Part shown: positions 46,285-58,844 of the stretch, in pieces
How the letters are laid out: each line of letters starts with the position of its first letter
Position numbering within the stretch: the first letter of the stretch is position 1
Assembly (NCBI GenBank): GCA_002286855.1
Contig: NRSV01000044.1
Coordinates: forward strand, 124,001-188,000
DNA: 64,000 bases
From: Bipolaris cookei
Taxonomy: Eukaryota; Ascomycota; Dothideomycetes; Pleosporales; Pleosporaceae
Direction: 5' to 3'
Notes under the pieces: generated by a model
What the model was told of the DNA's origin: nothing
Seen by the model: only the letters and a program-made list of their open reading frames with translations
Database searches by the model: none
Translations under genes and position numbers: made by a program

Positions 46285-47207
46285 GGGGTAGACTACAGGT
46301 AGGACGATCAAGGACATGTACTGTGTATTGCATAGCGAGGCGTTTGGGTGTGTACTGCAGTAGGTTTGGCGAAAGGGAGAGAGTGCTCGTTGCTCAACAG
46401 AGCACGACAGGGCCCCCCTGCGAATGACACTTCATCTCTCTTGGCAACGGAGGCCCGCCGCATGTCTTGGCTGTGTTTTCATCTTTTGTCGCGAGAAATG
46501 AGGCAATGGTGGGCCAACGAGGATAGGACGAGCGTTGCTGCACCCCACACGCAGCCTCGATGTTTTGATGGCAGGAACCCACTCAGGGCCACGACACAGT
46601 GGCCGGGTGTTTCATGCAGGTGTTGATGTTTACTTTGTTGTTCCCATGTCGACGCACGTGTAGATGGGCGGTCTCGACGTCTCGAGTCCGCTCGATGGCC
46701 AGGGCCCACAAAAGCTTATCGATGCAGCTAGCGCGATATGTGCGGCCAATCAGCGGCGCGCACTTATGGCGGGCCAGCACACCCAGCGGCTACCAGCAGC
46801 ACTCGGCTCGAAAACGGCGGCGTTGGCGGTGCGAGGGCAGTCAATGTCGCCCAGTAACAGACGCAGGAACGCTGAAGCTGGTGCACACCCACGGGCAACC
46901 AGGCGTCGGTGCAGGGCATGGGTCGGGCGACCAGCGGGATAAAGCATAAGCCCCCGTCGCTGGGCGGCCATGTTGACGGCGACTTGACTCGACTCGACTC
47001 GACTTAACACAACTTAAGGCTAACCTAGGTGATCTGGCTTCAGGCTTGCAGATGACTCTTCATTCACCCTCGCTAATGGATGCTTAGACCGCACTTTGTT
47101 TTCCTCTAGAATATTGTATACCTATCGTGCGTTTCCCTCTCTTTCTCTTCAGTTCCACTCTGCATTGCATCGCATCTTTGCTGGTTTTGGCCGTCTGCAT
47201 TCTGCCC
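46285..47207. other. intergenic region HRD1 to the 47.2-kb gene
   Basis: Contains the HRD1 3' flank and the promoter of the next gene. A short ACTCG tandem occurs at 46984-47005, and CT-rich sequence precedes the start. No coding region supported. Confidence 0.5.
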
Positions 47208-48803
47208 ATGGCCGTCAAGTTAGACAGTGTAGGCACGCGAGCTGCGCCTAGGGCCGACGAGGCCGAGGTATCAAGCTGCGTGGCCGGTATCATAGAAGCC
47301 TTCACAAATGGATTCAACATCTTCAAGCGGCTGCGCGAAAGAAGAAAAAAGCGCAAGTCCTCGCGCAAGGACAGCGACACGTCCGAAGCGACCAGCTCGG
47401 CTGAGCATCAGCTCTCCAAGAGCTTACGCAGAGGGCCCGTTGAGGTGGCGGAGAAGTATGTTGAATGCTACCACAGCAATATCGGCGCGCGTTTCGCAAA
47501 GGGCGATGGTGAGTACTAGAACAGCAACTCAAAAAATAATGGCATTGTACAATATGCTAACAGTCAGACAGCGATTGCACACGCAGCCCTTGCAGAGACG
47601 TTGATCAAACTAAATACTGGCCTCGTTGCCATCATTGCATCCTTTCTCGACCATGAGCACAAGAACGGAAAGAGCCACCTAGACCTAGACTACAAGTCGC
47701 TGACCCACCTTTCCGACGCCTCCCGCCGCGAGGCTCTGCTCAGCCTAACCCAACTCTACCTGCGACTAAGTCAGGCCCAAGCCCAGCTCCACAGGATTGC
47801 TGCTACTGTCTGTCTACGCTGTGGAACTACTAAACATCATGACTGCTCCTCACGCAGTGCCAGCCCCGAGAAGGAGAGGAAGAAGCGGTCAAGCTCTTCA
47901 GCTACCCGCACACGCTCCCTCGGCCCAGTAGTCACCCGCATGCCCATCAGACAAGGACGCACCAGTCATCCTCACCTTGCTGTCGTGAGGCCAAAGACAA
48001 GTCGCAAGGCTACTTCATCAAGCAACAGCTCTAGTGCGGTCAAGTCAACCTCCAGCTCATCCCGCACTACTTCACCCATGTCCTCTCCCCAGCCAAAGAA
48101 ACTTCAAATGGCTTCGCCTGATCTGAAGAAGGTCCAGACAGCACCCCAATTGCCTCTGTATGTGCCTGTCGATCCTCTTGAGCTTCAGACCACTGGTGTC
48201 TTCAAGGGCACACTAGGCAGTACTCCAACAAAGACGAGCCGTGTCAAACAACGCGTTGATTCCTTCCAAGATCCACGTGAGCCATGGCCTCAGGAGCATC
48301 TCCCCCACACCATCACCAAATCCCCTTCGCCAAAGCCTGCCGTAGCACCAAAACCCGTCGCAGCACCAAAGCGTGCTCCAACGCCGAAACATGTTCACGA
48401 ACCTACCCCCAAACTCCCAACATTTTCTCCTGCGCCCCGCCGGTCTTCCACTCCCACTCCTACACCCACTCCCATACCCACTGCCTCTGCGCCACCCAAA
48501 CCTCCTGTTCCATCCAAGCCAGAGTACCTATCTCCACCACCACTACTTGACCACGCCCCAGCAACCATCCACTTCAGACGCCGCATGGAAAAGAACACAC
48601 CCTCCTGTTATACCTTTGCTTCCGACAGCACAAAGATGGGAGAGATTCCCCAGCGAAAATGGTCTAGCCCCTTCGATTTTGAAAAGGCAGAACGCCTCAA
48701 TGCCGAAGCCGCCCTCACCGGTTATCCCAATCCACTGCTCAGTGCTGACAAAACTGAGAAGAGGAAGAAGCGCTTCGGCTTCATGCGTCGTGGTGACGCC
48801 TAA
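47208..48803 (+). CDS. hypothetical fungal protein, Pro/Ser/Thr-rich
   Basis: Exons 47208-47508 and 47572-48803 (63-nt GT-AG intron); 510 aa. The open frame extends upstream of 47208, but the first ATG is MAVKLDSVG in good initiation context (CCCATGG). The N-terminal 170 residues look structured and conserved: CVAGIIEAFTNGFNIFKRL, a basic stretch of Arg/Lys, AHAALAETLIKLNTGLVAI and LSDASRREALLSLTQLYLRL are likely helices. CLRCGTTKHHDC may be a small metal-binding knuckle. Residues about 185-420 are disordered, with SSS runs and Pro-Thr/Pro-Lys repeats. The C-terminus has a conserved-looking WSSPFDFEKAERLNAEA and a basic end. I do not recognise a named family, and no signal or membrane segment is visible. 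Confidence 0.75.
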
Positions 48804-50165
48804 ACAAAACAATCTTTTGAGAGCTTGTTGATCGAGCTGCCTCTAATTGGTTGCTTGCATAACAACCATTCTTCTTCTTCTTCTTGTCATATTATTCATT
48901 TTGCATCTTTCTCCTTCTCACTTTACTTTCCATTTTCATCGGCGTTTGATTGGCTTTTGGATCTCTTCTCTCAATCTCCTTTGGCATCTTGCCTCGCATT
49001 TCTCCATTACTGCTTTTTCTCTCTCCTCTCTCCACCATCTGGCCGTTGGAGGCCCGGTAATGACGCTTTTACGATTCTCACGATAACGAACTTGACGAAG
49101 GTTATGCCCTTTTCCTTTTGTTTGTTGTCGATTTTCCATATACCCATCTGTATACCCATCATCCTTTTTTGGATTTCTCTAGCGAGTTACTTACATAATA
49201 TTGGCTTTTCGGTATATCGGGTATTAGGAAACTTAATTAGAATATAACCTTTTTGGCGATGGTCGCCTACATATAATCTACTTGTAAGACTATGAATGTG
49301 TGATGGCTATGATTAGTGTTTTTGGTATTGAACCTTAGTGCTAGCTTTTTCAGCCATTTGTTTATCCTCTGCTAAGGCATGCATTGGCTTGCCATGTCAC
49401 ATAAGGATAAGACTAGCACTCTATTTTCCAAGTATATCAGATCAGTAATCATAGAACCCTCGCCCGTATATTGTGGTGTAGTGTCACGTAATCAGACTAC
49501 AGATATATATATATTAAGAATTCTTTTCGGAGTAGATTGGTACCTTCTTCACTCAACGCAATACAGCGATTGGGTTTCAGCTCTATTCTACCAGCTTGAT
49601 TGCGGGTCGCCCCTTGATCTTTTGAGCTCGATCTTGTATCGTGCCACAATATGCTGATGTAAACATGAGTAATCAAGATGTGTGGTACATTTAGCATACT
49701 GCTTAGGGCTACTCAGTTAGCGACCCCAAATATGGCTGCACCCATGATCAGATGAAAGACGACCTAGCATTCTATTGGCAGATTGTTTCGTATTTCCGGA
49801 CGCCGTCGTTCACCGGAAGCTCTAATACCTGTCTCCTGGCGCTCGGCAAAGGTACGTCACGGGACAGGTTCTAGACGCCTTAACGAAGCGCCAGCTGTTC
49901 ATTCTCGCCAACATGTGGCATCGATAGTCGAAGTTTTAGAACCAGGTGTGCGCCACTGAACAAAGCAAGTTTACCAAGGTTTCGCGGTGAGCTTGAATAA
50001 GGCTGAGAGGTGTAATGTGGGCTGCAGCATCGAGGCGGGAGTAGCCGCGCTAGTGGCCGCAACTGGACTAGTTTCTTTTCTCGATTCTCCCCTTACAACC
50101 AGACATTCTGAAGTATCGTTCATCCAATCACCTCCACCCCTTTGCTCGACTCAGAATTATCCACA
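48804..50165. other. intergenic region, T-rich then AT-rich
   Basis: 48.84-49.25 kb is strongly T/C-rich on the plus strand and probably forms the 3' UTR of the upstream gene. The rest up to TAN1 has no supported gene. Confidence 0.5.
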
Positions 50166-51428
50166 ATGCCTAGAGCACACGATGCTACGAGAAAACGCAA
50201 AGCTGAGTCCGGTGAGCGGCAAGCTGAAGGCAATAAACGAGCTAAGGTGTGTTTTTTCTTTTTCACACGACGGCGACATCTATGCCTGTCTTTGCAGCCT
50301 TGGCATCACGATGCCATTTTCGTTCTGCAGCTGCATTTTGTTTCACAGAACCTAACTTTAGTTTCCAGGGTAAGAGGAACTGGGAAATGCCCAGAAGAGA
50401 CATGTCAAATCGCGCCATACAAGCTGGGGATGCTGGGATATGGGCCACGTGCTCCATGAAGAAGGAAGCCAAATCCGTGGCTGATCTACGAGATTTATTT
50501 CAAGAAGTGAGCCATTGCTTGATGCACCAGCAACCGCACATTGTAGTGTCGGAGACACTGACAGGCGGTGACAGTACGCTACCAAACTATATGGAACGAC
50601 TGAATCTAGCGGAACAGCTGCAGACGACGATTCTGATTCTGAGGGAGGAGATATCGAAGCTCAGATCAATAAAGAGCTTGCCGACATTCGCAATCCAGCT
50701 ACAAAGCCATTGTTTACATCAGTCAAACTTGACACTCAATGCTGTAAGAGTACCGTAGCACGTTCTCTTACTTGTACTGACCTTACAAGTGGTGTTTTTC
50801 AGGACTAGATCGCCATTGGAACCTGTGTCTTTTGTCCACAAAATTTGCCAAGATATTGCTGATGGTGCCCAGCCGAGAAATTTGAGCTACGTGAAACGAC
50901 TAACACCTATTACTGCAACCGAGAAAGCCACTCCCCAGGGTCTCGAGAGTGTCGCGAAACAAGTTTTGGCGCCTCACTTCCATGGTCCAGATCAAGCGGG
51001 GAAAAAGGTGAGCCTAACCTATTGGTGATGAATGACGCAGCATTTATATACGAAGCTTCTCGCTAATGTAAGGTAAACCCAGTTCGCTATACGACCATCG
51101 ATACGCAATAACAAGGAGTTCATGAGAGACGATGTTATCAAAACGATTGCAGCTACAGTAGGCCCTGGCCACAAGGTCGATCTGAAGGGATATGATTTGC
51201 TTATCGTCGTGGAGATTTACCAGGTACGAGGTCGCTGTGTGGGGGGTCAGTAAGGTTTTGACAGCTGCTTACTCCTGACAGAACGTCATTGGCATGAGCG
51301 TAGTAGGTCCCGATTTTGAGAAACTTAAGCGCTTCAATATCGAGGAGCTACGCCAGCCAATACCCTCCACTGCTCTAGAAACCACGAAGGACGGCAGCAA
51401 GATCACTGAAAACAAAGAAGATGAGTGA
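50166..51428 (+). CDS. TAN1: tRNA acetylation factor Tan1 (THUMP domain)
   Basis: Tan1 binds tRNA through a THUMP domain and assists the acetyltransferase that makes N4-acetylcytidine at position 12 of Leu and Ser tRNAs. Six exons: 50166-50246, 50369-50506, 50575-50743, 50790-51007, 51083-51223 and 51282-51428; introns 122, 68, 46, 75 and 58 nt; 297 aa, close to the yeast protein's 289. Landmarks: a basic N-terminus, IQAGDAGIWATCS, an acidic DDDSDSEGGD loop, CLVFFRTRSPLEPVSFVHKI, YVKRLTPITATEKA, LAPHFHGP, then FAIRPSIRNN and VDLKGYDLLIVVEIYQNVIG of the THUMP fold. The intron 3 acceptor at 50789 was chosen because the later AG would create a stop. Nucleolar or nuclear action is expected from the family. 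Confidence 0.9.
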
Positions 51429-52550
51429 TCAGATACGAATCAATCGGCATGTTCTATGGATTGTCAGTTTCAGGCCAAGACGCTAGCGCATCAATGTCCA
51501 TAAACAACAAATCCTCCGACTCTGGCTATTGTGGCTTAGAGGTGCAGTAGCACATGTGAAACACCGGCAGGCCTTGTAAGACTATGTGAGGAGCATAGCA
51601 GCTATGTAAGTGCCGACTCCACGCATCATCTCTTTGCTGCGACTCGTCTCCGACATATCGGATTCACATATCAGCTTCACGGACGAGTTTCAGACTCACC
51701 ACACCAATGACGGAAGAGTGTCCGATAGTCAAGGATGGTTGAAGGGCTCTACCCTGATGCAAAGGACGCCACGTCAAATGTTGACTCTGTATCAATTGTT
51801 GACACCACGCTGATCGTAATACCTTCCCATCATGACCTACAAGATATTCAAAAACCCATCAATTGCATCTCCAATTTCATCAGCATGTACTAAGCGGCAT
51901 TAATGACTTATGCGCCCTCTGTCCTTTAGTCCACATGACAAATTCTGGCTTCCGATAGGCGATCTACCTATCTGAAAGCTAACCGCATTTGGTCAACATT
52001 GACGAACGCTCCTCGCGCCACACCAGCACCTAAACGAACGCCTCTCGCGTCCTTGTTTGTCTTGATATTCGCATATGCTAGTTCAGGCACTAGTAGAATG
52101 GTACTTGCATAACGGGTGCCGTACACGTATGAATGACCCATAGGGCTTTTCAGCCCAGGAGCATGTAGCTGAAAGCATGGCCAACATGGCTTACACACGT
52201 GCTCGACTTGTCGATATGCTGATGTATATTTGCGAGAGAATAAACGAGTACGGCCAATTGAAAGACTGGATCCTCCTGCAGTGAGTGGATTTTATTAAGC
52301 TCGATCTTGCTCGGGCTCCTCTAGTAATGCTCTTATTTCCGGACCTTCACCGGACGGTAGTCGGGCATCGATTATCATTAGTTTAAAAAGGAAAGGCACA
52401 GATGATGCTATAGACACGAATCATTCATTCTGCTCGGGCCGGTCCATGGCATGGAGCAACTAGAAGCGCTTGGAGCATCTGTGGTGTGAAATGGCGCTAA
52501 ATCTCCCGCCTGAACCTAGTACATGGGTAGTGAGCGGCTGATGATACATA
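51429..52550. other. intergenic region TAN1 to APH-fold gene
   Basis: No gene supported. A 75-codon minus-strand frame at 52198-51968 has protein-like composition but starts with GTG and has no recognised motif; it could be a relic. Confidence 0.45.
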
Positions 52551-53769
52551 ATGCATCACTTCCCGCGACATGCTGTCATTTACAATCCCCCAAATATGAG
52601 CTGTGGTACTTATGCTGTGAAGCCTGTTCGGTCCTCTACATCCACATCTTCGTCTTCGACTTCGTCTTTGTCAAGAGCGTCTATCCAGACTACCATCACT
52701 ACACTCGAAATCTCCAGCATAGAACGACTAATTCGAGGAGTATATCGATCGTCAAAAACCACAGTTCAACAGGTGGAAATTGTCCAAGGTTATCTTGGGC
52801 AGATCTACGTCACTAGACTTGCAGATGGCAGCAGTCTCGTGCTCAAGTGCCCACCAGCACACAACATTCGACTCCTCCGCCACGAGAAACACATCCTGGA
52901 TACTGAATGCAAGACACTCGAGATGATCCGCGAATACACCCGGATACCCGTTCCACAACTCATCACATTCGATAGTCACAGCTCAACAATCGGACGGCCC
53001 TTCCTCCTGATGAGCCACATACCCGGCCGACGGCTTTCAGAACTCGCACCGTATCTCACACCCAGCGAACGCAATGCAATCGACCACACCATGGGCACGC
53101 ACATGCGCTCGCTGACGGCACTATCAGCTCCCCAATTCGGGCAGGCCCACCGCGTCTTCGCCAAGAAAGGCAGTACCACCTGGCGCGAAGCGTTCCTCGG
53201 ACTACTCGAGTCGACGCTGCGGGACGCAGAAGACATGCTGGTCAACCTGCATTCGGAGAGCATCCGCTACTGGATCGGCAAGCACGCGCACCATTTGGAT
53301 AAAGTGACGGAGCCGCGCCTCGTGGCGCCCAATGCGTGCAATACAGACAACATTTTGCTCGACGAGCACACGAAGCAAGTCGTTGGCCTTGTCGGCTTCT
53401 CAAATATCATTTGGGGCGATCCACTTATGAGCGGCGGTATGGCGGACGCTAGCGAGGCGTTTTTGGCTGGTCTGGGTGAGTGTGCGCCGAGGACGGGGCC
53501 TGCAAAGGTTAGGATTATGATGTGAGTTTTTGATTTCTTCCGTATATGCCGGGTTGAGATTTAACCCGAAATCCCATTTCACTCCACTCCACTCCATCTT
53601 TCTCGCTTCTGGTGGAAAAACATTAAAACTAACCAAGGAAATCAGATACAGGATTTACAGAGCTACGCTGCGTCTCGTGGCACACCACTATCGGCTGCAT
53701 GACGGCACTGACGAGCTCGATGCACGCCGCGAGTTGAGCACTGCACTCAACTTGCTTGCTGCCGTCTGA
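52551..53769 (+). CDS. APH/ChoK-fold protein lacking catalytic residues (putative pseudokinase)
   Basis: Member of the aminoglycoside phosphotransferase-like family common in ascomycetes. Exons 52551-53521 and 53646-53769 (124-nt intron); 364 aa. The N-lobe is present: SLVLKCPPAHNIRLLRHE with Lys99, and an E-helix DTECKTLEMIREY with the pairing Glu. The hinge and helices follow (RPFLLMSHIPGRRLSELA). In the C-lobe the Brenner motif, normally HxDxxxxN, reads RLVAPNACNTDNILLDE: His and Asp are replaced while the final Asn is kept. The metal-binding DFE/DWE motif reads GLVGFSNIIWGDPL, so its Asp is Gly. The flanking WGDP is normal. Exon 2 supplies the usual C-terminal helix (YRIYRATLRLVAHHYRL). 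It is unlikely to be an active kinase; the role is unknown. A later in-frame ATG (52596) could be the start. Confidence 0.78.
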
Positions 53770-54990
53770 TATGACATGGAATAACGAATCAAGGCAAGGG
53801 CAAGCTTTCCATGGGGTAAGAAGCAAGACAAGAGGGCGACAGAAGAGGACTGGGGGAGGGGTGTGTGCTTTGACGTAGCGTTGCATATTCGATGTAATTT
53901 TCAATTGGCGTTTCAGCAGGCGAGTCAGCCGCTGGCATGGTCATGCGTGAGTTTGTTCAGGGAATCGGGCGTTTTTCTCTTGCTCTCTTTCTTAGACTGG
54001 TCGGAGGGCTGGGTTGCTATGTACTTCATTGCTAGGATAGATGGGTCTGGGCGTTTTTCAGGGCATATGTATGGGGGTGGAAAGAAGTCTTGCTTGGTTT
54101 GTATGCGATATGCAGCTTTTGCATGTGTGCTTGGCGACTGGATTAAGAGCGAGATGGAGGGAAGAAAAAAAATACGCAGTATGCATGTATGTGTGCGTTT
54201 GCATGTGCATGTGCTTGCTCTCTCCCGCAGTGCAGTCCACCGTTTCTGTCATGTACCATGTGCATTACCCGCTTCACAGAAAGGAGCATTGCTTGCGTAT
54301 ACATGTACGGGTTACGTAGTCAAGAAGGGAAAACTGAACTGAGCGATGTAACGGTACTTGCCTTACTGGGGGTTTCGTATACGTAGGATTTCGGGGCCGC
54401 GCACACTTGCCCGTTTCCACATACCCGGGATGATCTCAAAGTCTGTCTAATTACCATCTCATGACAGCATGCACCTATCAGACACTATTACAACAGAACA
54501 TAAAGCTTACACTGTATCCCCCTCCCCCCCTGCTCACCAATCCCTCACCATGGCTGCTAAGCCGATTCTGCAAGAACCCCCCATATACTGAGTAAATAGT
54601 GAATCTCCGCTACGAGCCTATGCTAGTCCTATGCTAGTTCTATGCTAGTCCTAGCCCCTAGTCCGTTGGCATGCTCGCTTGTCGGGACGCCGGTACCGCT
54701 CAAAGGTCCAGAGCACAAGAAAAGGCAGGGCTAGGCGAACGTTTAGGATTCCGGGGCGCTGATACGGAGGACGAAAAGGAAAAAGCTGAGAAGCGACGAT
54801 AGATATTCTCCCACCGTTTCTTTCTTTACCCATGACCATGGTAACACCAGCCAAGACAAATCCTTTGCACCAACGCAAGGAATCAAGCGAAAAAGGGCGA
54901 GAAGGGGGGGGGGGACTTTACACCGCTATGTACATACGCATACGTACGCCCCGCATCATGACCACCACCACCACCATCCACCATTTCCTA

Positions 54991-55042
54991 CTCGCCCTCG
55001 CCCTCGCCCTCGCCCTCGCCCTCGCCCTCGCTCGCTCGCTTC
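54991..55042 (+). repeat. (CTCGCC)6 hexanucleotide repeat followed by CTCG units
   Basis: Six perfect CTCGCC units at 54991-55026, then CTCG repeats to about 55040. It lies in gene-free sequence; CAC/CAT words precede it. Confidence 0.9.
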
Positions 55043-55305
55043 TTCTGTACACAAACGCGGACATATCCACGCGACTAGTAATCCAGCATCCCCACCAATC
55101 GCCCTAACCACCCTTCCATCGCAATCGCAATCGCAATCGCTCAAAAAAAGAGAAAAATCGCCTACCCCTGTTCCCCACTTCTAATCGCTGACCCCGGTCT
55201 TTCTTCTTGTTCTAGAAAATCATACGCAGTATCCCTAGCGCTTTTCCCACTTCCATATCATCAGCATCATCAGCATCATCATCATCATCGACCCATCCCA
55301 ACATG

Positions 55306-55341
<36 letters not shown>
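55306..55341 (+). repeat. (CTA)12 trinucleotide microsatellite
   Basis: Twelve perfect CTA units, then CGACTACGACTACTA. It is preceded by ATC/CAG-rich triplets at 55260-55290. Confidence 0.95.
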
Positions 55342-55342
<1 letters not shown>

Positions 55343-55813
55343 GACTACGACTACTATTGCAATGTACATAGCACAGCGCAACCAAAATTAATAGTAGTAG
55401 GAGCTCATGCTATCAAATCATACCACATTACAGTAGCACTTGAATCACTCGAACCTCAGTCATATGGAGAATAGATAATACAAGCGGGAATAACCATGCC
55501 CGTCAGCCCTCGAAACTCAGCACCACGCCAAAAAAAACCCCGACCGGGGTAAGTAGTTTAGGTCGCTTCTTCCCCCCGGTCGCCCGGTTTGGCGAGGTTG
55601 GGCCAGGCGAGGGGTAGCGGGTGTTTTCGCTAAATTATGCCAAGTTGGGATTAGTGCTAGGGTAGGGGTTAGCGAGGGAAGTGTAGGGATGGGGGTGGAG
55701 TGGGTGAGGTCGGTGGATGAAGGGATAAGTTGATGGGTTGGGGCGTGGTGAAAGGGGAGGGTAGTTTTGGAGGGTTGTTGGGCTTGGCATTCAATGGTTG
55801 TAGTGTAGGGCAG

Positions 55814-55874
55814 GGTGGTGGTGATGGTGGTGGTGGTGGAGGAGGTGGAGGAGGAGGAGGAGGAGGAAGGAGGG
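55814..55874 (+). repeat. GGT/GGA triplet-rich purine tract
   Basis: A G-rich low-complexity stretch of GGT units passing into GGA units. It generates spurious Gly and Pro open frames on the two strands. Confidence 0.85.
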
Positions 55875-56767
55875 TTGTGGTCGTCATACCCTGGTATATA
55901 CGGATGTGTGTATGTGGCGCTTTCGGATAATTCATAGACGCGTTTTTTGTTCCTTTGGTTGGACGGAGTGGTATATCGCGAGTTAATTTTTTTTTTAAAT
56001 TCTCTCATTGCCGCTGGTTCCGCATGTGGTGATGAAGTGATTGAATGAGACGCGTGTGCAGTGCTTGTTCGCTTGTCATTGTTGAATGCACATGTATACT
56101 TTATACTGTGGACTCGCTTTTACTTACGAGAAGTGGCATAGATGAAGAAGGTTATGTAATATAGTTGCGAACATACGTGTCAAGGTGGTTCTCAACAAGA
56201 GATAACAAGTAACTTTCTATTCTACCACAGAAAGTATGTTCAACAGTGTTATCGTCCCAAAGATGGTCGTGTCATTGGAAGATATTTCATATACATTTCC
56301 TCAGCCTGACCGTTTAGAAACTACATAGCAAGGCTTTGCTGCCCGTACGAGGTCAGTCTTGCACATTGCACAGACTTAGTCTATATTGCTCGTTGCCGAT
56401 TTGGCACCTAGGCTACGAGTATTGTTATGAATACTGTCACCAGTGCAGAAGCAGTTGAAACAGCTGTTACACTGAGCATGTTTAGGAACTGACGAAATTG
56501 CATCCAGATCACACCACTAATCCACTTGACAAAATCCCCCAAATCCTCCATATGCCAACACAAATCACAGAGCAAAGCCGAGGCACATGATTATCCAGAA
56601 AAGACAGTGTGCTCTGCCGAGGACGAAAGACGCTCAGGACAGCGTAACATAGGGTTTCATCTGATAAATGTGACATATCGCAAGCACACCTACAATTGAC
56701 TGCCAATGCGTGCCAACTCATCCAAGCTCATACCTCAATCCACAACCCGCAAGTCCGTGCTGTCCGC

Positions 56768-58844
56768 TCAAACCATACTAGTCGATTTAGATGTGAAGAG
56801 ATGAGCCGAACTCCTATGCCGAAAGTACTTGCTGTGATCGCTTCCCGGCGCCTTGAACGGCCAACTCTTATACGCATCCAACATTTCTGTAATCATTTCT
56901 GGTGTGAGCAACCTGACCCTAAAGTGATCCATCTGCAGTCTCCCGCCCTTGTCTGGATCCCTTAAACTCGGACACTCTTCCATGATATCGCGAAGTCCAT
57001 GCTGCATCTTATCGAGGGCTTCTGGAATGGTGTCAGAGGGATTGGCGTAGAGCCCATGTATAAAGTCATGCAGCCAATCGTAATAATCGTGATATTCTGC
57101 GGTGGGATTTGGGAGAGGCTCGGTAGAGATAAGAGAGAGACGATTTGTGGGCCAAGCTTCGTTTTTGTGCATGGTGAGTGGTTCAAAGGGACGAGAATCC
57201 CACTGAACACGAGGGGCAGGGGGTGCCCGTAGAGCGAGGCGGTCGTCGAGCTCGGTAGCTGGAGCGCGAGAGTAGTTGAGCGGCATTTTCTTGTTCCCCT
57301 CCTCCCAGCTGGCATTTAGCTCTTCCAGCTTTGCCATTGCCGCATCTTGTTCGGGCCCGTCCTGCATGCGGAGAATCTTGCCTTCGAGTTTATACATGGC
57401 CTCACCAACGTCGGCTATCGCTTCAATTTGTGACTTGAGCCTTTGGGTGAAATTGATCTGTGCACAGTCTGAAAGGTATTTACGAATTTGATCCTTGGCA
57501 GGATGGTCCTCAGGAACGATCCGCTTGCGTGACTTGGAATCTAAAAGAGCTGTTCCTTTGGGAATTTCAATATCAGGATATTGCTGTCGTATGGCTTTTT
57601 CAGTTTCATAGTGTTCAATAAGACCTTCACTCAGTAGACCAGTGGTCGAATTTCCCGCTAGTTGTTGCTCATGAAGGTACTCTTGTATCTCGGCACTTTT
57701 GGTCATGCCTGTGCCATTGGAGATGCGCTCAATATCGGCAGCAAACTCATGGATACGATCGCGCCGATGCGGTGGAAGCTCCATACCCAGTTCTTTACCT
57801 CTTCTCAGAGCGTGAATAGTGCTCTCAATGGCATATTGAGGTTCACGTCCTGAAGATCCTTTGCCCAATTTGCGCGGAGTTTGGGTCCCGTTCACAAGTA
57901 CGTTGATGTTCTGAGACATCTCCATAAATCGATTAGTCTTGTACATTGTGCTAATAGAATCAGCCATTGAAGTACCAAAATCCTCTTGTTGCATCCAGAA
58001 AAGCGTGCGAACAAGACCGTAGGCATGAAACAATTCGTTGCTCCGAGCAGCGGCACTGAGGTGGTAATGAACTTGCTTGGCCATCGAGTCAAACCCAAGA
58101 CCGGACATGCTAGGGTCCCAAGTCAGAGACCCTGTCACGAGTAGTGTGTTGTTCGGCTCCTGAGCCTTTGGGTCGCGTGCATCTCGTATCGTCTGTTGAG
58201 GGAAGACATCCTTGGCGATCATGTTTCTGTATGTGTCGAGATCAGTCGGATCTTCCTCTATGAGCGAGTACTTGGAGCCAGGCGCGTTGAGCAGAGGTTC
58301 GAGGAAGTCTTTGAATCTATCGAAGCGAGGTTCGAGTAGCACATGGCTTCGGGGCTGAAGGTAGTCGTGAAGCTTCTGTGACCAGAGCCCAGCGCCAGGA
58401 TTGATGTCGAGGATATCACAGCCCTTGTGCCTTTCCAAGGTGCGGCCAGCGTACTTGATCACATCATCTGTACAGATTTTGTATCAGTATCAGTCTAGAT
58501 AATTGTATGCTCTAAAGAGGGCGCGACGTACCACACAGATCGGGACTTACAATTTGTGCTCTGACGTGAACGCCGCCGGACAGGGCCGAGGCACCTGTAT
58601 TTGCGCCTCTCTTTCTCTTGACTCTGGGTTCGAGGGATGGATGTATCAACTCCTTCATGGTGAAGCTCAAGGGATACTTTTCATCTGTCGCCAGCTTCTC
58701 TTCGGACCAATAGCTATTCGCACCCTTTGGGCGCCCGCGCTTGCCACCATGTTTGATGGTAGCAAAGCGTGTCTGGCTCTGCGACAGAAGAGATATATGT
58801 GATCGCCATATGTTGCGCGATATCGTCGGGCGTATGCGAATCAT
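56768..58844 (-). CDS. mitochondrial transcription factor B/Mtf1-like (rRNA adenine dimethylase fold)
   Basis: The family derives from KsgA/Dim1 rRNA dimethylases; fungal members mostly act as the mitochondrial RNA-polymerase specificity factor. Exons 58844-58532 and 58467-56768 (64-nt intron); 670 aa, longer than yeast Mtf1. The N-terminal 80 residues are Arg/Ser/Thr-rich (RPTISRNIWRSHISLLSQSQ), a likely mitochondrial presequence. An SAM-type motif I, DILDINPGAGLWS (from about 122), is followed by VLLEPRFDRFKDFLEPL. Where methylases carry the catalytic NLPY/NIPY motif, this protein has GSLTWDPSM (about 217), arguing against methyltransferase activity. A long helical insertion and C-terminal region (EYHDYYDWLHDFIHGLYANP) follow. 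It is divergent from the amadoriase-like gene, 343 bp between starts. Confidence 0.82.

Larger units (their letters stand above)
53770..56767. other. 3-kb gene-free region with microsatellites
   Basis: No coding region supported. Open frames at 55.5-56.0 kb are products of GGT/GGA low-complexity sequence. Tandem repeats at about 55.0, 55.3 and 55.8 kb are listed separately or in findings. Confidence 0.55.

Noticed and set aside
55517..56008. Pro/Ser/Thr-rich minus-strand frame
   Set aside because: Produced by the GGT/GGA low-complexity tract; not a plausible gene.
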